From Serratia quinivorans (GTDB lineage: Bacteria > Pseudomonadota > Gammaproteobacteria > Enterobacterales > Enterobacteriaceae), in the NCBI RefSeq assembly GCF_946227985.1, contig NZ_CAMKGL010000001.1, forward strand, positions 186,001 to 250,000: a stretch of 64,000 nucleotides of DNA. The letters run 5' to 3'. Shown here piece after piece: positions 21,258-29,700 of this stretch. Below the pieces are notes generated by a model. It was not told the origin of the DNA. It made no database searches and worked only from the letters and a program-made list of their open reading frames with translations. Position 1 is the first letter of the stretch, and each line of letters begins with the position of its first letter. Both the position numbers and the translations under genes were made by a program.

Positions 21258-21752
21258 ATGAACGTTATTTTTGCCATTGCTGTGACAACCGGGATCCTCT
21301 CCGGCATTTGGGGCTGGGTGGCCGTCAGCCTGGGGTTGATTAGCTGGGCTGGTTTCCTCGGCTGTACGGCCTACTTCGCTTGCCCGCAGGGGGGGTTAAA
21401 AGGGTTATTGACCAGCGCGCTAACCTGTTGCAGTGGGGTATTTTGGGCAATGGTGATTATTCACGGCAGTGAGTTGGCCCCAGGCTTGAGCCTCCTCGGC
21501 TACCTGCTGACCGGCGCCGTGGCATTCCTGATGTGTATTCAGGCAAAGCAGCAGTGGTTGGCGTTTGTACCCGGTACCTTTATTGGCGCCTGTGCCACCT
21601 TCGCCGGTGGTGGCGACTGGCCGCTGGTGACCCTGTCTCTACTGGTGGGATTGGTGTTCGGCTACGCGATGAAAAACAGCGGTCTTTGGCTGGCAGCACG
21701 CAACGAGAAACCGAAACAAACGGGTGCTGTTACCGAGCATGTTAACCGCTGA
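21258..21752 (+). CDS. ycdZ: DUF1097 inner membrane protein YcdZ
   Basis: This 164-residue membrane protein with about five helices resembles E. coli YcdZ along its whole length; shared stretches include TTGILSGIWGWVAVSLGL, FLGCTAYFACPQGGLKGL and FVPGTFIGACATFAG. It belongs to the DUF1097 family, whose molecular role is not established. A strong CRP-type site just upstream suggests carbon-source control. The gene ends one base before the stop of the convergent idnR gene. Confidence 0.88.
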   Translation: MNVIFAIAVTTGILSGIWGWVAVSLGLISWAGFLGCTAYFACPQGGLKGLLTSALTCCSGVFWAMVIIHGSELAPGLSLLGYLLTGAVAFLMCIQAKQQWLAFVPGTFIGACATFAGGGDWPLVTLSLLVGLVFGYAMKNSGLWLAARNEKPKQTGAVTEHVNR

Positions 21753-21753
21753 T

Positions 21754-22737
21754 TTAAATGGTGCCCCCGAGTGAAATGCGATAGTGCAGGTCAACGCGCT
21801 CGATGCATGGCACCCCTTTGATGCGTTTGAGTAAAATCTCTGTGGCGACTTTACCCATATCAAACCTTGGGGTGATCACGCTGGCGATGCCCGGCGTGGT
21901 GGCCTTGCCAATATCCAGACCGTGAAAACCTGACAGCGCAATGTCCTGTGGAACCTGCAATCCGAGCCGCAAACACGCCTGCAACACGCCAACCGCCAGA
22001 TCGTCATTGGTACACAAGATGCCGTCCAGATCGGGGTAGAGCTGGCGGGCCATCGCCAGCATGTCGGAGCCGACCGAGACTGACGAGACCCGATGCGGCG
22101 TGATTTGCCGTGGCGTCAGTCCCTGATTTTCCATCGCCCGGCAGTAGCCCTGGAAACGTTTGGTGTCGCGTGCGTCGGACATGGCACCAAAGTAAACCAC
22201 CTGGCGTTTCCCGCTGGCGAGCAGCGCTTCGGTCATGTCAAAACCCGCCTGATAGTTATCGAACCCCACGGCGATCCGACCCTCGGGCCCTTCAAGGCTC
22301 ATCACCTGTGCCACCGGGGTTTTAGTCGCCGCCAGATATTTTTCCGCCCGCAGAGTGTGCTCGGAATCGGTGAGGATCAACCCGGCGATGGGGTAGGCCA
22401 GCAGCTGGATAATGTGTTCCTCTTCCCGCTGCCGGCTGTAGTCATAGTTAACCACCAGAGTTTGATAACCGTGCTCAAGCGTGATGGATTCGATGCCGGC
22501 CAACAGATCGGCAAAAATCTGGTTGTTGAAGGAGGGGATCAGCACGCCAATGCGCGGCTTTTGGGACGATCGCGCCTCATCGCTGTCGGTGAAGTTAACT
22601 TCTTTCATCACCTGGGCAATTTTCGCAGCGGTTTCGGCAGCCACCTTGTCCGGCGTGCGCAGATAGCGGCTGACGGTCATTTTGGTCACACCGGCGAGCA
22701 GTGCAATATCCTGCAGCGTGACGCGTTGGTTCTTCAT
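21754..22737 (-). CDS. idnR: LacI-family regulator of L-idonate genes (IdnR/GntR type)
   Basis: This 327-residue LacI-family regulator begins with the DNA-binding segment VTLQDIALLAGVTKMTVSRY and a hinge, then has a periplasmic-binding-protein-like sensor domain. The N-terminal residues and stretches such as LIPSFNNQIFADLLAGIES and ASVITPRFDMG closely resemble E. coli IdnR, which responds to 5-ketogluconate or L-idonate. It is divergent to idnO-idnD and probably controls them; a palindromic GTTA-N4-TAAC box in the gap fits the GntR/IdnR type of operator. The related GntR gluconate repressor is the main alternative; neighbours favour IdnR. Confidence 0.87.
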   Translation of the reverse strand: MKNQRVTLQDIALLAGVTKMTVSRYLRTPDKVAAETAAKIAQVMKEVNFTDSDEARSSQKPRIGVLIPSFNNQIFADLLAGIESITLEHGYQTLVVNYDYSRQREEEHIIQLLAYPIAGLILTDSEHTLRAEKYLAATKTPVAQVMSLEGPEGRIAVGFDNYQAGFDMTEALLASGKRQVVYFGAMSDARDTKRFQGYCRAMENQGLTPRQITPHRVSSVSVGSDMLAMARQLYPDLDGILCTNDDLAVGVLQACLRLGLQVPQDIALSGFHGLDIGKATTPGIASVITPRFDMGKVATEILLKRIKGVPCIERVDLHYRISLGGTI

Positions 22738-22888
22738 TCAGTGGCCTTAACAGGGTGGGGCGGAAAGATCGTGAATTCTGCCATGTTAACAAATCGATCT
22801 GGTGATAACAATCGACGTTGTAAAGTATAAAAACCCTATTTTTCAATGAAATGAATTAATTATCGGTCACGCTGTGATGCGTGGCGTC

Positions 22889-22943
22889 ACGTTAAAGGTA
22901 ACAGCTTTTAGTAACACGATTTTAAGTGATCTTTATCACGTTT
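22889..22943 (+). promoter_or_regulatory. Probable IdnR operator and CRP site upstream of idnO
   Basis: ACGTTAAAGGTAACAG at 22889-22904 has the GTTA-N4-TAAC symmetry of GntR/IdnR operators. Just downstream, AGTGA-TCTTTA-TCACG (22925-22940) is close to the CRP consensus, differing at one base in each half. Together they suggest sugar-acid induction under catabolite control. A promoter start near 22974 would place CRP at -41.5, but the -10 there is weak. Confidence 0.65.
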
Positions 22944-23007
22944 TTACCGGCGATGATCCGTTGAGATAGGCGTCAGTCCTATCCAAATGACATCGCCGGG
23001 GAACGTT

Positions 23008-23772
23008 ATGAACAATTTATTTTCACTGGATAACAAAAAAATACTGATTACCGGCGCTTCTCGGGGCATTGGTTTTCTGTTGGCGCGGGGGTTGGCACAG
23101 TACGGCGCCCATATTTTGGTTAATGCTACTACCCAGGAGAATGCCCAGCGCGCCCTTGAAACACTGCGGCGAGAAGGTTTCCGCGCCGATGCTGCGGCTT
23201 TTGACGTCACCGATTCGCAGGCTATCCATGCCGCCATTGAACGGATTGAAGTGGAAAACGGCGGCATTGATGTGCTGATCAATAACGCCGGGATCCAGCG
23301 CCGCCATCCCTTTACCGCGTTCCCTGAAAAAGACTGGGATGACATTATCGCCGTTAACCAGAAGGCGGTATTTATAGTGTCGCAAACCGTAGCTCGCCAT
23401 ATGGTACAACGCCAAAGCGGCAAAATTATCAATATTGGCTCGATGCAGAGCGAACTGGGCCGCGACACTATCACCCCGTATGCCGCCTCCAAGGGCGCGG
23501 TAAAAATGCTGACGCGGGGCATGTGCGTTGAGCTGGCGCGTTACAACATTCAGGTCAATGGCATCGCGCCGGGCTACTTCAAAACCGAAATGACTCAGGT
23601 GCTGGCGGACAACCCGGAGTTTACCGCCTGGCTGACCAAGCGCACCCCGGCCGCCCGCTGGGGTGACCCGCAAGAGCTGATTGGTGCGGCGGTGTTCCTG
23701 TCGTCCCAAGCTTCCGATTTTGTTAATGGTCAGCTGCTGTTTGTCGATGGCGGCATGTCCGCTGCGGTATAG
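23008..23772 (+). CDS. idnO: 5-keto-D-gluconate 5-reductase
   Basis: This 254-residue short-chain dehydrogenase interconverts 5-ketogluconate and D-gluconate with a nicotinamide cofactor, the second step of L-idonate breakdown. The cofactor loop TGASRGIG is near residue 17, NNAG is near 90 and the catalytic YAASK is near 158. Long stretches (SMQSELGRDTITPYAASKGA, RTPAARWGDPQELIGAAVFL) are as in E. coli IdnO. The ATG at 23008 has GGGGAACG before it and gives the same length as IdnO; an in-frame ATG at 22987 is less likely. idnD follows after 21 bases. Confidence 0.9.
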   Translation: MNNLFSLDNKKILITGASRGIGFLLARGLAQYGAHILVNATTQENAQRALETLRREGFRADAAAFDVTDSQAIHAAIERIEVENGGIDVLINNAGIQRRHPFTAFPEKDWDDIIAVNQKAVFIVSQTVARHMVQRQSGKIINIGSMQSELGRDTITPYAASKGAVKMLTRGMCVELARYNIQVNGIAPGYFKTEMTQVLADNPEFTAWLTKRTPAARWGDPQELIGAAVFLSSQASDFVNGQLLFVDGGMSAAV

Positions 23773-23793
23773 CCGCCTGCTCAGGAGAAAATC

Positions 23794-24828
23794 ATGATGA
23801 AAATTCAAACCCAATCCTGCGTGGTGAACGGCAAATATGACGTGGCGGTGGTGGAGCAGGAAGTGGATTATCAGGGGGTCGGTACACTGGTGAAAATCAC
23901 CCGTGGTGGTATCTGCGGTTCCGACCTGCATTATTACCAGGAAGGCAAGGTCGGCAGTTTCCAGGTGCGCCAGCCGATGGTGCTCGGCCATGAGGTGATC
24001 GGTGAAGTGGTGGCCAGTGACACTGTGCGACTGCCTGTGGGGCAGAAAGTGGCGTTAAACCCCAGCAAGCCCTGTGGCCAGTGCAAGTATTGTCTGGCAG
24101 ATCAGCAAAATCAGTGTACTCAGATGCGTTTCTTCGGCAGCGCGATGTACTTCCCGCATGTTGACGGTGCTTTCACCCAGTACAAAGTGGTCGATAGCGC
24201 GCAATGTATTGCTTTTGACGCCGATCGTGATGAAAAGGTGATGGTGTTTGCCGAACCGCTGGCGGTGGCGATACATGCGGCGAAGCAGCCCGGCGCAGTG
24301 ACAGGGAAAAAGGTGTTTGTCTCCGGTGTTGGTCCAATTGGCTGCCTGCTGGTGGCGGCATTGAAGGCGCTGGGTGCCGGCGAAATTGTCTGTGCCGATC
24401 TCAGCCCACGTTGCCTGGATATTGCCCAGAAAATGGGGGTAACCCGTTGTCTGCATGCCGGTAATGACGACTTTAGTTTCTATCAGCAGGAAAAGGGGTA
24501 CTTTGATATCGCTTTTGAAGTCTCCGGCCATCCGTCGTCGTTGCAGCGCTGTCTGGAAGTCACCCGTGCCAGGGGCACTGTCGTGCAGGTCGGGATGGGG
24601 GGCAGTTTCCCGGATTTCCCGTTGATGTTGCTGATCGCCAAAGAGTTGAACTTGCTGGGCTCGTTCCGTTTTGTTGAAGAATTTGATTTGGCGGTGGCCT
24701 GGTTAGCGGAAGGGACAGTCAATCCACTGCCGCTGCTTTCGGCCGAGTTTGATAACCAGCAACTGGCGCAGGCGTTGGCCTTTGCCGCTGACAAGAGTCA
24801 GGCGGCCAAAGTGCAACTGGTGTTCTGA
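23794..24828 (+). CDS. idnD: L-idonate 5-dehydrogenase
   Basis: This 344-residue zinc-dependent medium-chain dehydrogenase oxidises L-idonate to 5-ketogluconate. The catalytic zinc residues are in GGICGSDLHYY and GHEVIGEV. The structural-zinc cysteines are in CGQCKYCLADQQNQC, and the Rossmann motif is in SGVGPIGCLLVAAL. It resembles E. coli IdnD throughout. AGGAG at 23783-23787 precedes tandem ATG codons at 23794 and 23797. It is the last gene of the small idn unit: no idnT-like transporter or idnK-like kinase gene is in the window, so uptake and phosphorylation must be supplied elsewhere. Confidence 0.9.
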   Translation: MMKIQTQSCVVNGKYDVAVVEQEVDYQGVGTLVKITRGGICGSDLHYYQEGKVGSFQVRQPMVLGHEVIGEVVASDTVRLPVGQKVALNPSKPCGQCKYCLADQQNQCTQMRFFGSAMYFPHVDGAFTQYKVVDSAQCIAFDADRDEKVMVFAEPLAVAIHAAKQPGAVTGKKVFVSGVGPIGCLLVAALKALGAGEIVCADLSPRCLDIAQKMGVTRCLHAGNDDFSFYQQEKGYFDIAFEVSGHPSSLQRCLEVTRARGTVVQVGMGGSFPDFPLMLLIAKELNLLGSFRFVEEFDLAVAWLAEGTVNPLPLLSAEFDNQQLAQALAFAADKSQAAKVQLVF

Positions 24829-24850
24829 TTTTAGTATTTGCCCCGTAAAC

Positions 24851-24870
24851 CCTCGCCCCCTCGGGCGGGG
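24851..24870 (+). terminator. GC-rich hairpin after idnD, possible terminator
   Basis: An eight-pair stem with one G-T pair (CCTCGCCC / GGGCGGGG) lies 22 bases after the idnD stop. No T-run follows on the + strand, so termination would be weak or factor-dependent. The stretch from here to 25015 holds nothing else I can name. Confidence 0.45.
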
Positions 24871-25090
24871 ATATAAGGGGAGCTAATCAGGTATTTTCTG
24901 CGATGGTACATAGGTTTTCAGTGTTTCGATTGTTGCGCTGTGGTGAGATAAAAACTCGTCCAGAATGGACAACACATTTGCTGCCCCAATGGCAATGGCG
25001 AAGATAACCGGTCAATTTATAGCGATGCACATTTTCTGGTCAAATGTTTCCTAAGGTCATACAGTACAAGCTTATTATATGTGAGCGTCC

Positions 25091-26254
25091 ATGATGAAAA
25101 GAGCCACTAAAGTACGCCTGTACCCGACGACCGAACAGGAAGCATTCTTGAATGCTCAGTTTGGCGCGGTGCGTTTTGCGTACAACAAGGCTCTGCATAT
25201 CAGCCGCCACAGGTACCAGCGGCACGGCATCTCTGTCAGTGTTAAGCGTGACCTGAAACCATTACTGGCTGTAGGAAAAAGGTCCCGCCGTTACCACTGG
25301 CTGAAAGACTATGACTCACTGGCGTTACAACAGGCGGTGATTAATCTTGATACCGCTTTTGGACACTTTTTCAAGCGACGAGCTCGTTTCCCCACCTTTA
25401 AGCGCAAACATGGCAAACAATCCAGCTATCACCCCAACGGCAAAGTGTTAATCGACGCGATCCAGTTGCCAAAAATGGCACCAATTAAAGCGGTTATTCA
25501 TCGCGATATTATCGGGAAGGTGTCCAGCATTACCGTCAGCCGTGGTGCGACAGGAAAATATTACGCCGCAATACTTTGTGACGATGGGCTGGCCGCGCCA
25601 GCCAAACCCGTACTGATAACCCACGTAATCGGCTGTGATTTGGGCCTGTCCCATTACCTGATCCAGTCGAACGGCAAAAAAATAGCCAACCCACGGCCTC
25701 TGGTACGTGCCAGCCGTAATCTGCGGCGCAAACAAAAAGCGCTGTCACGAAAGATAAAAGGCAGTGCAAACCGGGCAAAAGCGCGTTTACTTGTGGCGAA
25801 ATGCCACGAGCATGTGGCGAATTCCCGTGCTGACTTCCAGCATAAATTGTCTCGTACATTGGTTGACGAAAACCAAGCGGTCATTGTTGAGACACTGAAA
25901 GCAGCGAACATGATGAAAAATCACAAGCTGTCGCGGCACATTGCGGATGCGTCGTGGTTTGGGTTCGTGATGAAACTGGAATACAAAGCGGAGCAGGCCG
26001 GCAAACATCTGGTGAAAATTGATCAATGGTTTGCCAGCACTAAAACCTGTCATTGTTGCGGTTATAAAATGGCGGAAATGCCGCTGAATAAACGTATCTG
26101 GCCATGCCCGGCGTGTGGTGTTGAGCATGACCGCGATATTAACGCGGCCATCAACATCCAACGCAAGGGTATAACGGATTTACAGGCGGCGGGACTCGTC
26201 GTTTCTGCCCACGGAGGCCAGCGTAAATCTGTCATATCGACGGTTGCGGCCTGA
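25091..26254 (+). CDS. tnpB: TnpB, RNA-guided nuclease of an IS200/IS605-type element
   Basis: This 387-residue OrfB/TnpB protein is related to the ancestors of Cas12 nucleases. Known TnpB proteins use an RNA (omega RNA) from the element's right end to cut DNA next to a short motif. All three RuvC catalytic acids appear present: D183 in GCDLGLSHYL, E267 in VIVETLKAANM and D349 in HDRDINAAINI. The zinc knuckle is intact (C320, C323, C339, C342). The frame is unbroken, so the nuclease may be active. Tandem ATG codons lie at 25091 and 25094. Neighbours are idnD upstream and elaB downstream, in the same direction. Confidence 0.92.
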   Translation: MMKRATKVRLYPTTEQEAFLNAQFGAVRFAYNKALHISRHRYQRHGISVSVKRDLKPLLAVGKRSRRYHWLKDYDSLALQQAVINLDTAFGHFFKRRARFPTFKRKHGKQSSYHPNGKVLIDAIQLPKMAPIKAVIHRDIIGKVSSITVSRGATGKYYAAILCDDGLAAPAKPVLITHVIGCDLGLSHYLIQSNGKKIANPRPLVRASRNLRRKQKALSRKIKGSANRAKARLLVAKCHEHVANSRADFQHKLSRTLVDENQAVIVETLKAANMMKNHKLSRHIADASWFGFVMKLEYKAEQAGKHLVKIDQWFASTKTCHCCGYKMAEMPLNKRIWPCPACGVEHDRDINAAINIQRKGITDLQAAGLVVSAHGGQRKSVISTVAA

Positions 26255-26294
26255 GAAGTGGGAAGCCTCGCCGTTTACGGCGGTGAGCAGTCAC
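26200..26294 (+). ncRNA. Probable omega RNA scaffold at the right end of the TnpB element
   Basis: In this family the guide RNA overlaps the 3' end of tnpB and the element's right end. Just after the tnpB stop there is a stem with core CGCCG-TTTA-CGGCG (26269-26282) followed by GTGAGCAGTCAC. The 5' limit given is only a guess. If the scaffold ends at 26294, the native guide would be the elaB upstream DNA beginning CCAATAGTCTGATGG. Confidence 0.5.
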
Positions 26295-26328
26295 CCAATA
26301 GTCTGATGGCGAAGAGCGGCGATCCTTG

Positions 26329-26339
26329 TCTATAGTTAA
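26329..26339 (+). promoter_or_regulatory. Stationary-phase type (sigma S) -10 element of elaB
   Basis: TCTATAGTTAA closely matches the extended sigma S -10 consensus (KCTAYRCTTAA type). It lies about 35 bases before the elaB ATG and about 35 bases after the presumed end of the TnpB element. No good -35 hexamer is visible, which is normal for sigma S promoters. Confidence 0.6.
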
Positions 26340-26373
26340 GGACCGTATCATTTTTAATCACGGAGAACTTAAC

Positions 26374-26685
26374 ATGGCGAGAAATACGGATAGGGATCAA
26401 ACCACGCTCGATGACGATCTGAGAATGCTGAGCGACACGCTGGAAGAAGTGTTGAAGTACTCAGGCGATCGCGCCGATCAGGCCTATATCGACATCAAGT
26501 CACATGCCGAAGAGGCATTGAGCGAGGTCAAGTCGCGACTGGCTGATACTACCGAGTCCTACTATGCGCGAGCCAAGGACGCGGTTTGCCGCACCGACGG
26601 TTACGTGCGTGAAAACCCATGGCACAGCGTGGGTATTGGTGCGACGGTCGGTCTGGTGCTGGGCTTGCTGCTGTCACGTAAATAA
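26374..26685 (+). CDS. elaB: ElaB/YqjD-type (DUF883) membrane-anchored protein
   Basis: This 103-residue protein has an N-terminal charged, helical part (about residues 1-80) and a single C-terminal membrane anchor (VGIGATVGLVLGLLLSRK), the layout of ElaB, YqjD and YgaM in E. coli. These are inner-membrane proteins linked to stationary phase, some of which bind ribosomes. The stretches LDDDLRMLSDTLEEVL and ENPWHSVGIGA are ElaB-like. The ATG at 26374 follows CGGAGAAC. A sigma S-like -10 lies upstream and a GC-rich hairpin (26700-26721) downstream. Confidence 0.88.
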   Translation: MARNTDRDQTTLDDDLRMLSDTLEEVLKYSGDRADQAYIDIKSHAEEALSEVKSRLADTTESYYARAKDAVCRTDGYVRENPWHSVGIGATVGLVLGLLLSRK

Positions 26686-26699
26686 GCGCCCTGGATGTT

Positions 26700-26730
26700 G
26701 GGCGCGGCCACTGCCGCGCCCCGATATTTA
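26700..26730. terminator. GC-rich hairpin between convergent elaB and glucan synthase genes
   Basis: A perfect nine-base stem GGGCGCGGC / GCCGCGCCC with loop CACT sits between the two stops. It is followed only by an AT-rich tail on the + strand, so it is a moderate terminator candidate for elaB and perhaps for both genes. Confidence 0.5.
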
Positions 26731-29700
26731 TTGCCCCAGCGTCACCTCCACCTGATGGGTTTTGCCATCGTCTACCAGCGTTATCACCGCCTCCGGCTGT
26801 AATTCACCGTCGATAGTCACCTGTGCCGGTCCCTGACCCTGACGGACGGTCAATTGATACTCGCTGCCACCTTCCCGATAATTCAGTGTCACCTGCGGCC
26901 AGTCCGCCGGCAGACGGGTATTGAGGGTAAGTCGTCTGCCATGGCGTTTCAGCCCCAGCAGTGACTCGACGATCAGCCGGTACATCCAGCCGGCGGATCC
27001 GGTATACCAACTCCAGCCGCCACGGCCAACGTGAGGTGCCACCGCGTAAATATCGGCGGTAACCACGTAAGGCTCGACCTTGTAGCGTTCGGCGGCGGTG
27101 CTGTCCAGGCTGTGGTTGATCGGATTGATCAGCGCCATCAGCTCCCAGGCGCGTTCAATATTGCCCATCTCGGCAAAGGCCATCACTGCCCATACCGCGC
27201 CGTGGGTATACTGGCCGCCGTTCTCGCGCACGCCGGGCAGGTAGCCGCGGATATAGCCCGGATTCGGACCGTTGCCGTCAAACGGCGGCGTCAGCAGTTT
27301 GATCAGCCCGGCCTGGTCGTCGACCAGATGTTTATCCAGCGATTGCATCGCCTGCAGGCTGCGTGGCGCATCACCGGCTCCGGACAGCACCGACCAACTC
27401 TGGGCGATGGCATCGATACGGCACTCTGTCGATTCATGGGAACCCAGCGGTTCCCCACTGTCGAAATAGCCCCGGCGATACCACTCGCCATCCCAGGCGT
27501 GATTGCGCAGGTTTTCGCGCAGGGTGGTGGCCTGTTGGCTGCACTGCGCGGCCAAGCCGGTATCGTTGCGACGCTGTGCCAGTTCGCCGTAACGCTGCAG
27601 AATATGGAACAGGAAGAACCCCAGCCACACGCTCTCACCGCGGCCTTCCAGGCCGACCATATTCATGCCGTCGTTCCAGTCACCGGCCCCCATCAGCGGC
27701 AGGCCATGCTCACCAAAGGTTAACCCGTGTTTCAACGCCCGCACGCCATGTTGGTACAGCGTCTCCTGTATCGCACTGGGTGCCGGTTGTTCGTAAGAGG
27801 ACTCCTCGCCCGGCGCCAGTTTGCGCGCCTCCAGATAGCCCACCTGTTCCTCCAGAATGGCGTGATCGTCGGTGGCGTCCAGGTAGTGGCAAATCGCCAG
27901 CGGCAACCACAGATAATCATCCGAACAGCGCGTGCGTACGCCATTACCCTGCGGCGGATGCCACCAGTGCTGTACGTCGCCTTCGATAAACTGGCGTGAG
28001 GCGCACAGCAGGATCTGTTCTCGCAGGCGTTCGGGGGCGGCGTGGGTCAGCGCCAGCGTATCCTGCAATTGATCGCGGAAGCCAAAGGCCCCGCCGGATT
28101 GATAGTAACCGCTGCGTGCCTGAATGCGGCACGAGAGGGTCTGGTACAGCAACCAGCCGTTGGCCAGCAGGTTGACGGCCGGCTGTGGCGTGGCTATTTG
28201 CACCTTGTTGAGAATTGCGTCCCAATGCGCTGCGACCTGCTGCAGTTCATCCTGCAGGCTGTCTTCCCGCAGGTATTTTTGCAGCAGCGCTTCGGCCTCA
28301 TCGGCGTTTTGTCCAAGGCCCAGTGCGAAGACAAAGCTGCGCTGATCGCCGTCGATCAGGCTGATGGCTGACTGAACCGCACCGCAAGGATCCATGCCCG
28401 CGCCGGTCTTGCCGGACAGCCGCCGCAGCTTCAGCACCGCCGGACTGGTTAACGTTCCATTGCGGCCAATGAATTCACGCCGATCGCCACTGACAGAACA
28501 GTGCGCACCGGTCACGCCAAAGAAAGCCGTTCGTTCCGATCCGCTGCTGCCGTAGTGGTTGGTGGCCAGGATGCCGCAGCCGCTATCGAGCGTAGCCGCC
28601 TGGGTGACGATGTGCATGGCCGATTTTTGCCGCAGATCGCCGAGGATGAATTCCACATAGCCGGTGGCCGACAGCTTGCGCGTGCGTCCGGAGGTATTGG
28701 TCAGCGTCAGCAGGAACAGTTTGACCGGTGCCTCTTTGGCCACCAGCACCTTGAGCTGGCTGTCGATGCCGTTCTCGCGGTGATCGAACACGCTATAACC
28801 GAAACCGTGACGGGTCAGATAGTGGCCGCGGCCACGGGCAGGCAGCGGTGTCGGTGACCAGAAGTGACCGTTCTCTTCGTCACGTAAATAAAAGGCTTCC
28901 CCGCTGCGGTCACAGACAGGATCGTTATCCCAGGGTGTCAGTCGGTATTCGTGGGCATTTTCATACCAGGTGTAGGCCTGTCCGCTTTCCGAAATTACCG
29001 AGCCGAACATCGGGTTGGCTATCACGTTTGACCAGGGGGCCGGGGTGATCTTGCTTTCGTTCATCGCAATGACGTATTCACGGCCATCTTCCGAGAATCC
29101 ACCAAGGCCGTTATAGAACTGCAGGGCGTCGATGGCGGGCAACTGCGGTGAATGCAGGTTACGCGGCAGATTATCCACCGTTGCCAGTTTCGACGAGGCG
29201 GTGACTGGCGACAGCGGTTGTTGCAGAACCTGCGGCAGTTGCAGGCGTTGGTTGAGCTGTTCGGTCAGTCCGCCGCGCCGATCGTCGAGATAAATTCGTG
29301 CCACGCTGAGCAGCAGCCGGTGATCTTCCGGTGACATATGCTCGCTGGTGCGTACGAAGATACCGCCGGGTTTGTCGGTTTGGGTGGATTCCATGCCGGC
29401 GGCGATCAGGCTCATGATTTGGTTCTGCAGTTCCTGGCGGTAGCCGCCGACGTCTTCGTTGAGGATCACCAAATCGACCTGCAGGCCTTTCAGGCGCCAG
29501 TAGTTGTGGGCCTGGATCAGCTGTTGCACCAGCTCGATATTTTCGCCGTCGGTGACGGTCAGCAACACAATGGGCAGATCGCCGGAGATCGAATGTCCCC
29601 ACAGCCCTGACTGGCCGCGACGGTTCTGGATGATCTCGTTGCTGGCGGCGCGCATTTCCTGTGCCGGGAACACGACTGCGCTGGCCAGACGGTTGAACAG

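Larger units (their letters stand above)
25016..26294 (+). mobile_element. TnpB-only IS200/IS605-type insertion sequence (left end uncertain)
   Basis: The element contains a single full-length tnpB gene and a structured right end (hairpin at 26266-26285 followed by GAGCAGTCAC), as expected for IS200/IS605-family elements that lack tnpA. The right boundary near 26294 is inferred from the end of this structure. The left boundary is not defined by sequence I can read; a TTTAT at 25016-25020 is one possible target-adjacent motif. No terminal inverted repeats or target duplication are expected in this family. Mobility would need a TnpA supplied elsewhere. Confidence 0.65.

Noticed and set aside
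24841-24890. GC-rich hairpin after idnD considered as the left end of the TnpB element
   Set aside because: It shares a short GTTTACGG-type string with the right end, but it lies more than 200 bases from tnpB and fits a terminator or a repeat equally well; not enough to set the boundary.
24883-25011. Open minus-strand stretch of about 43 codons between idnD and the TnpB element
   Set aside because: It has no start codon with a ribosome-binding site, a stop just upstream and no family I recognise. It might be a gene remnant but a chance frame is as likely.
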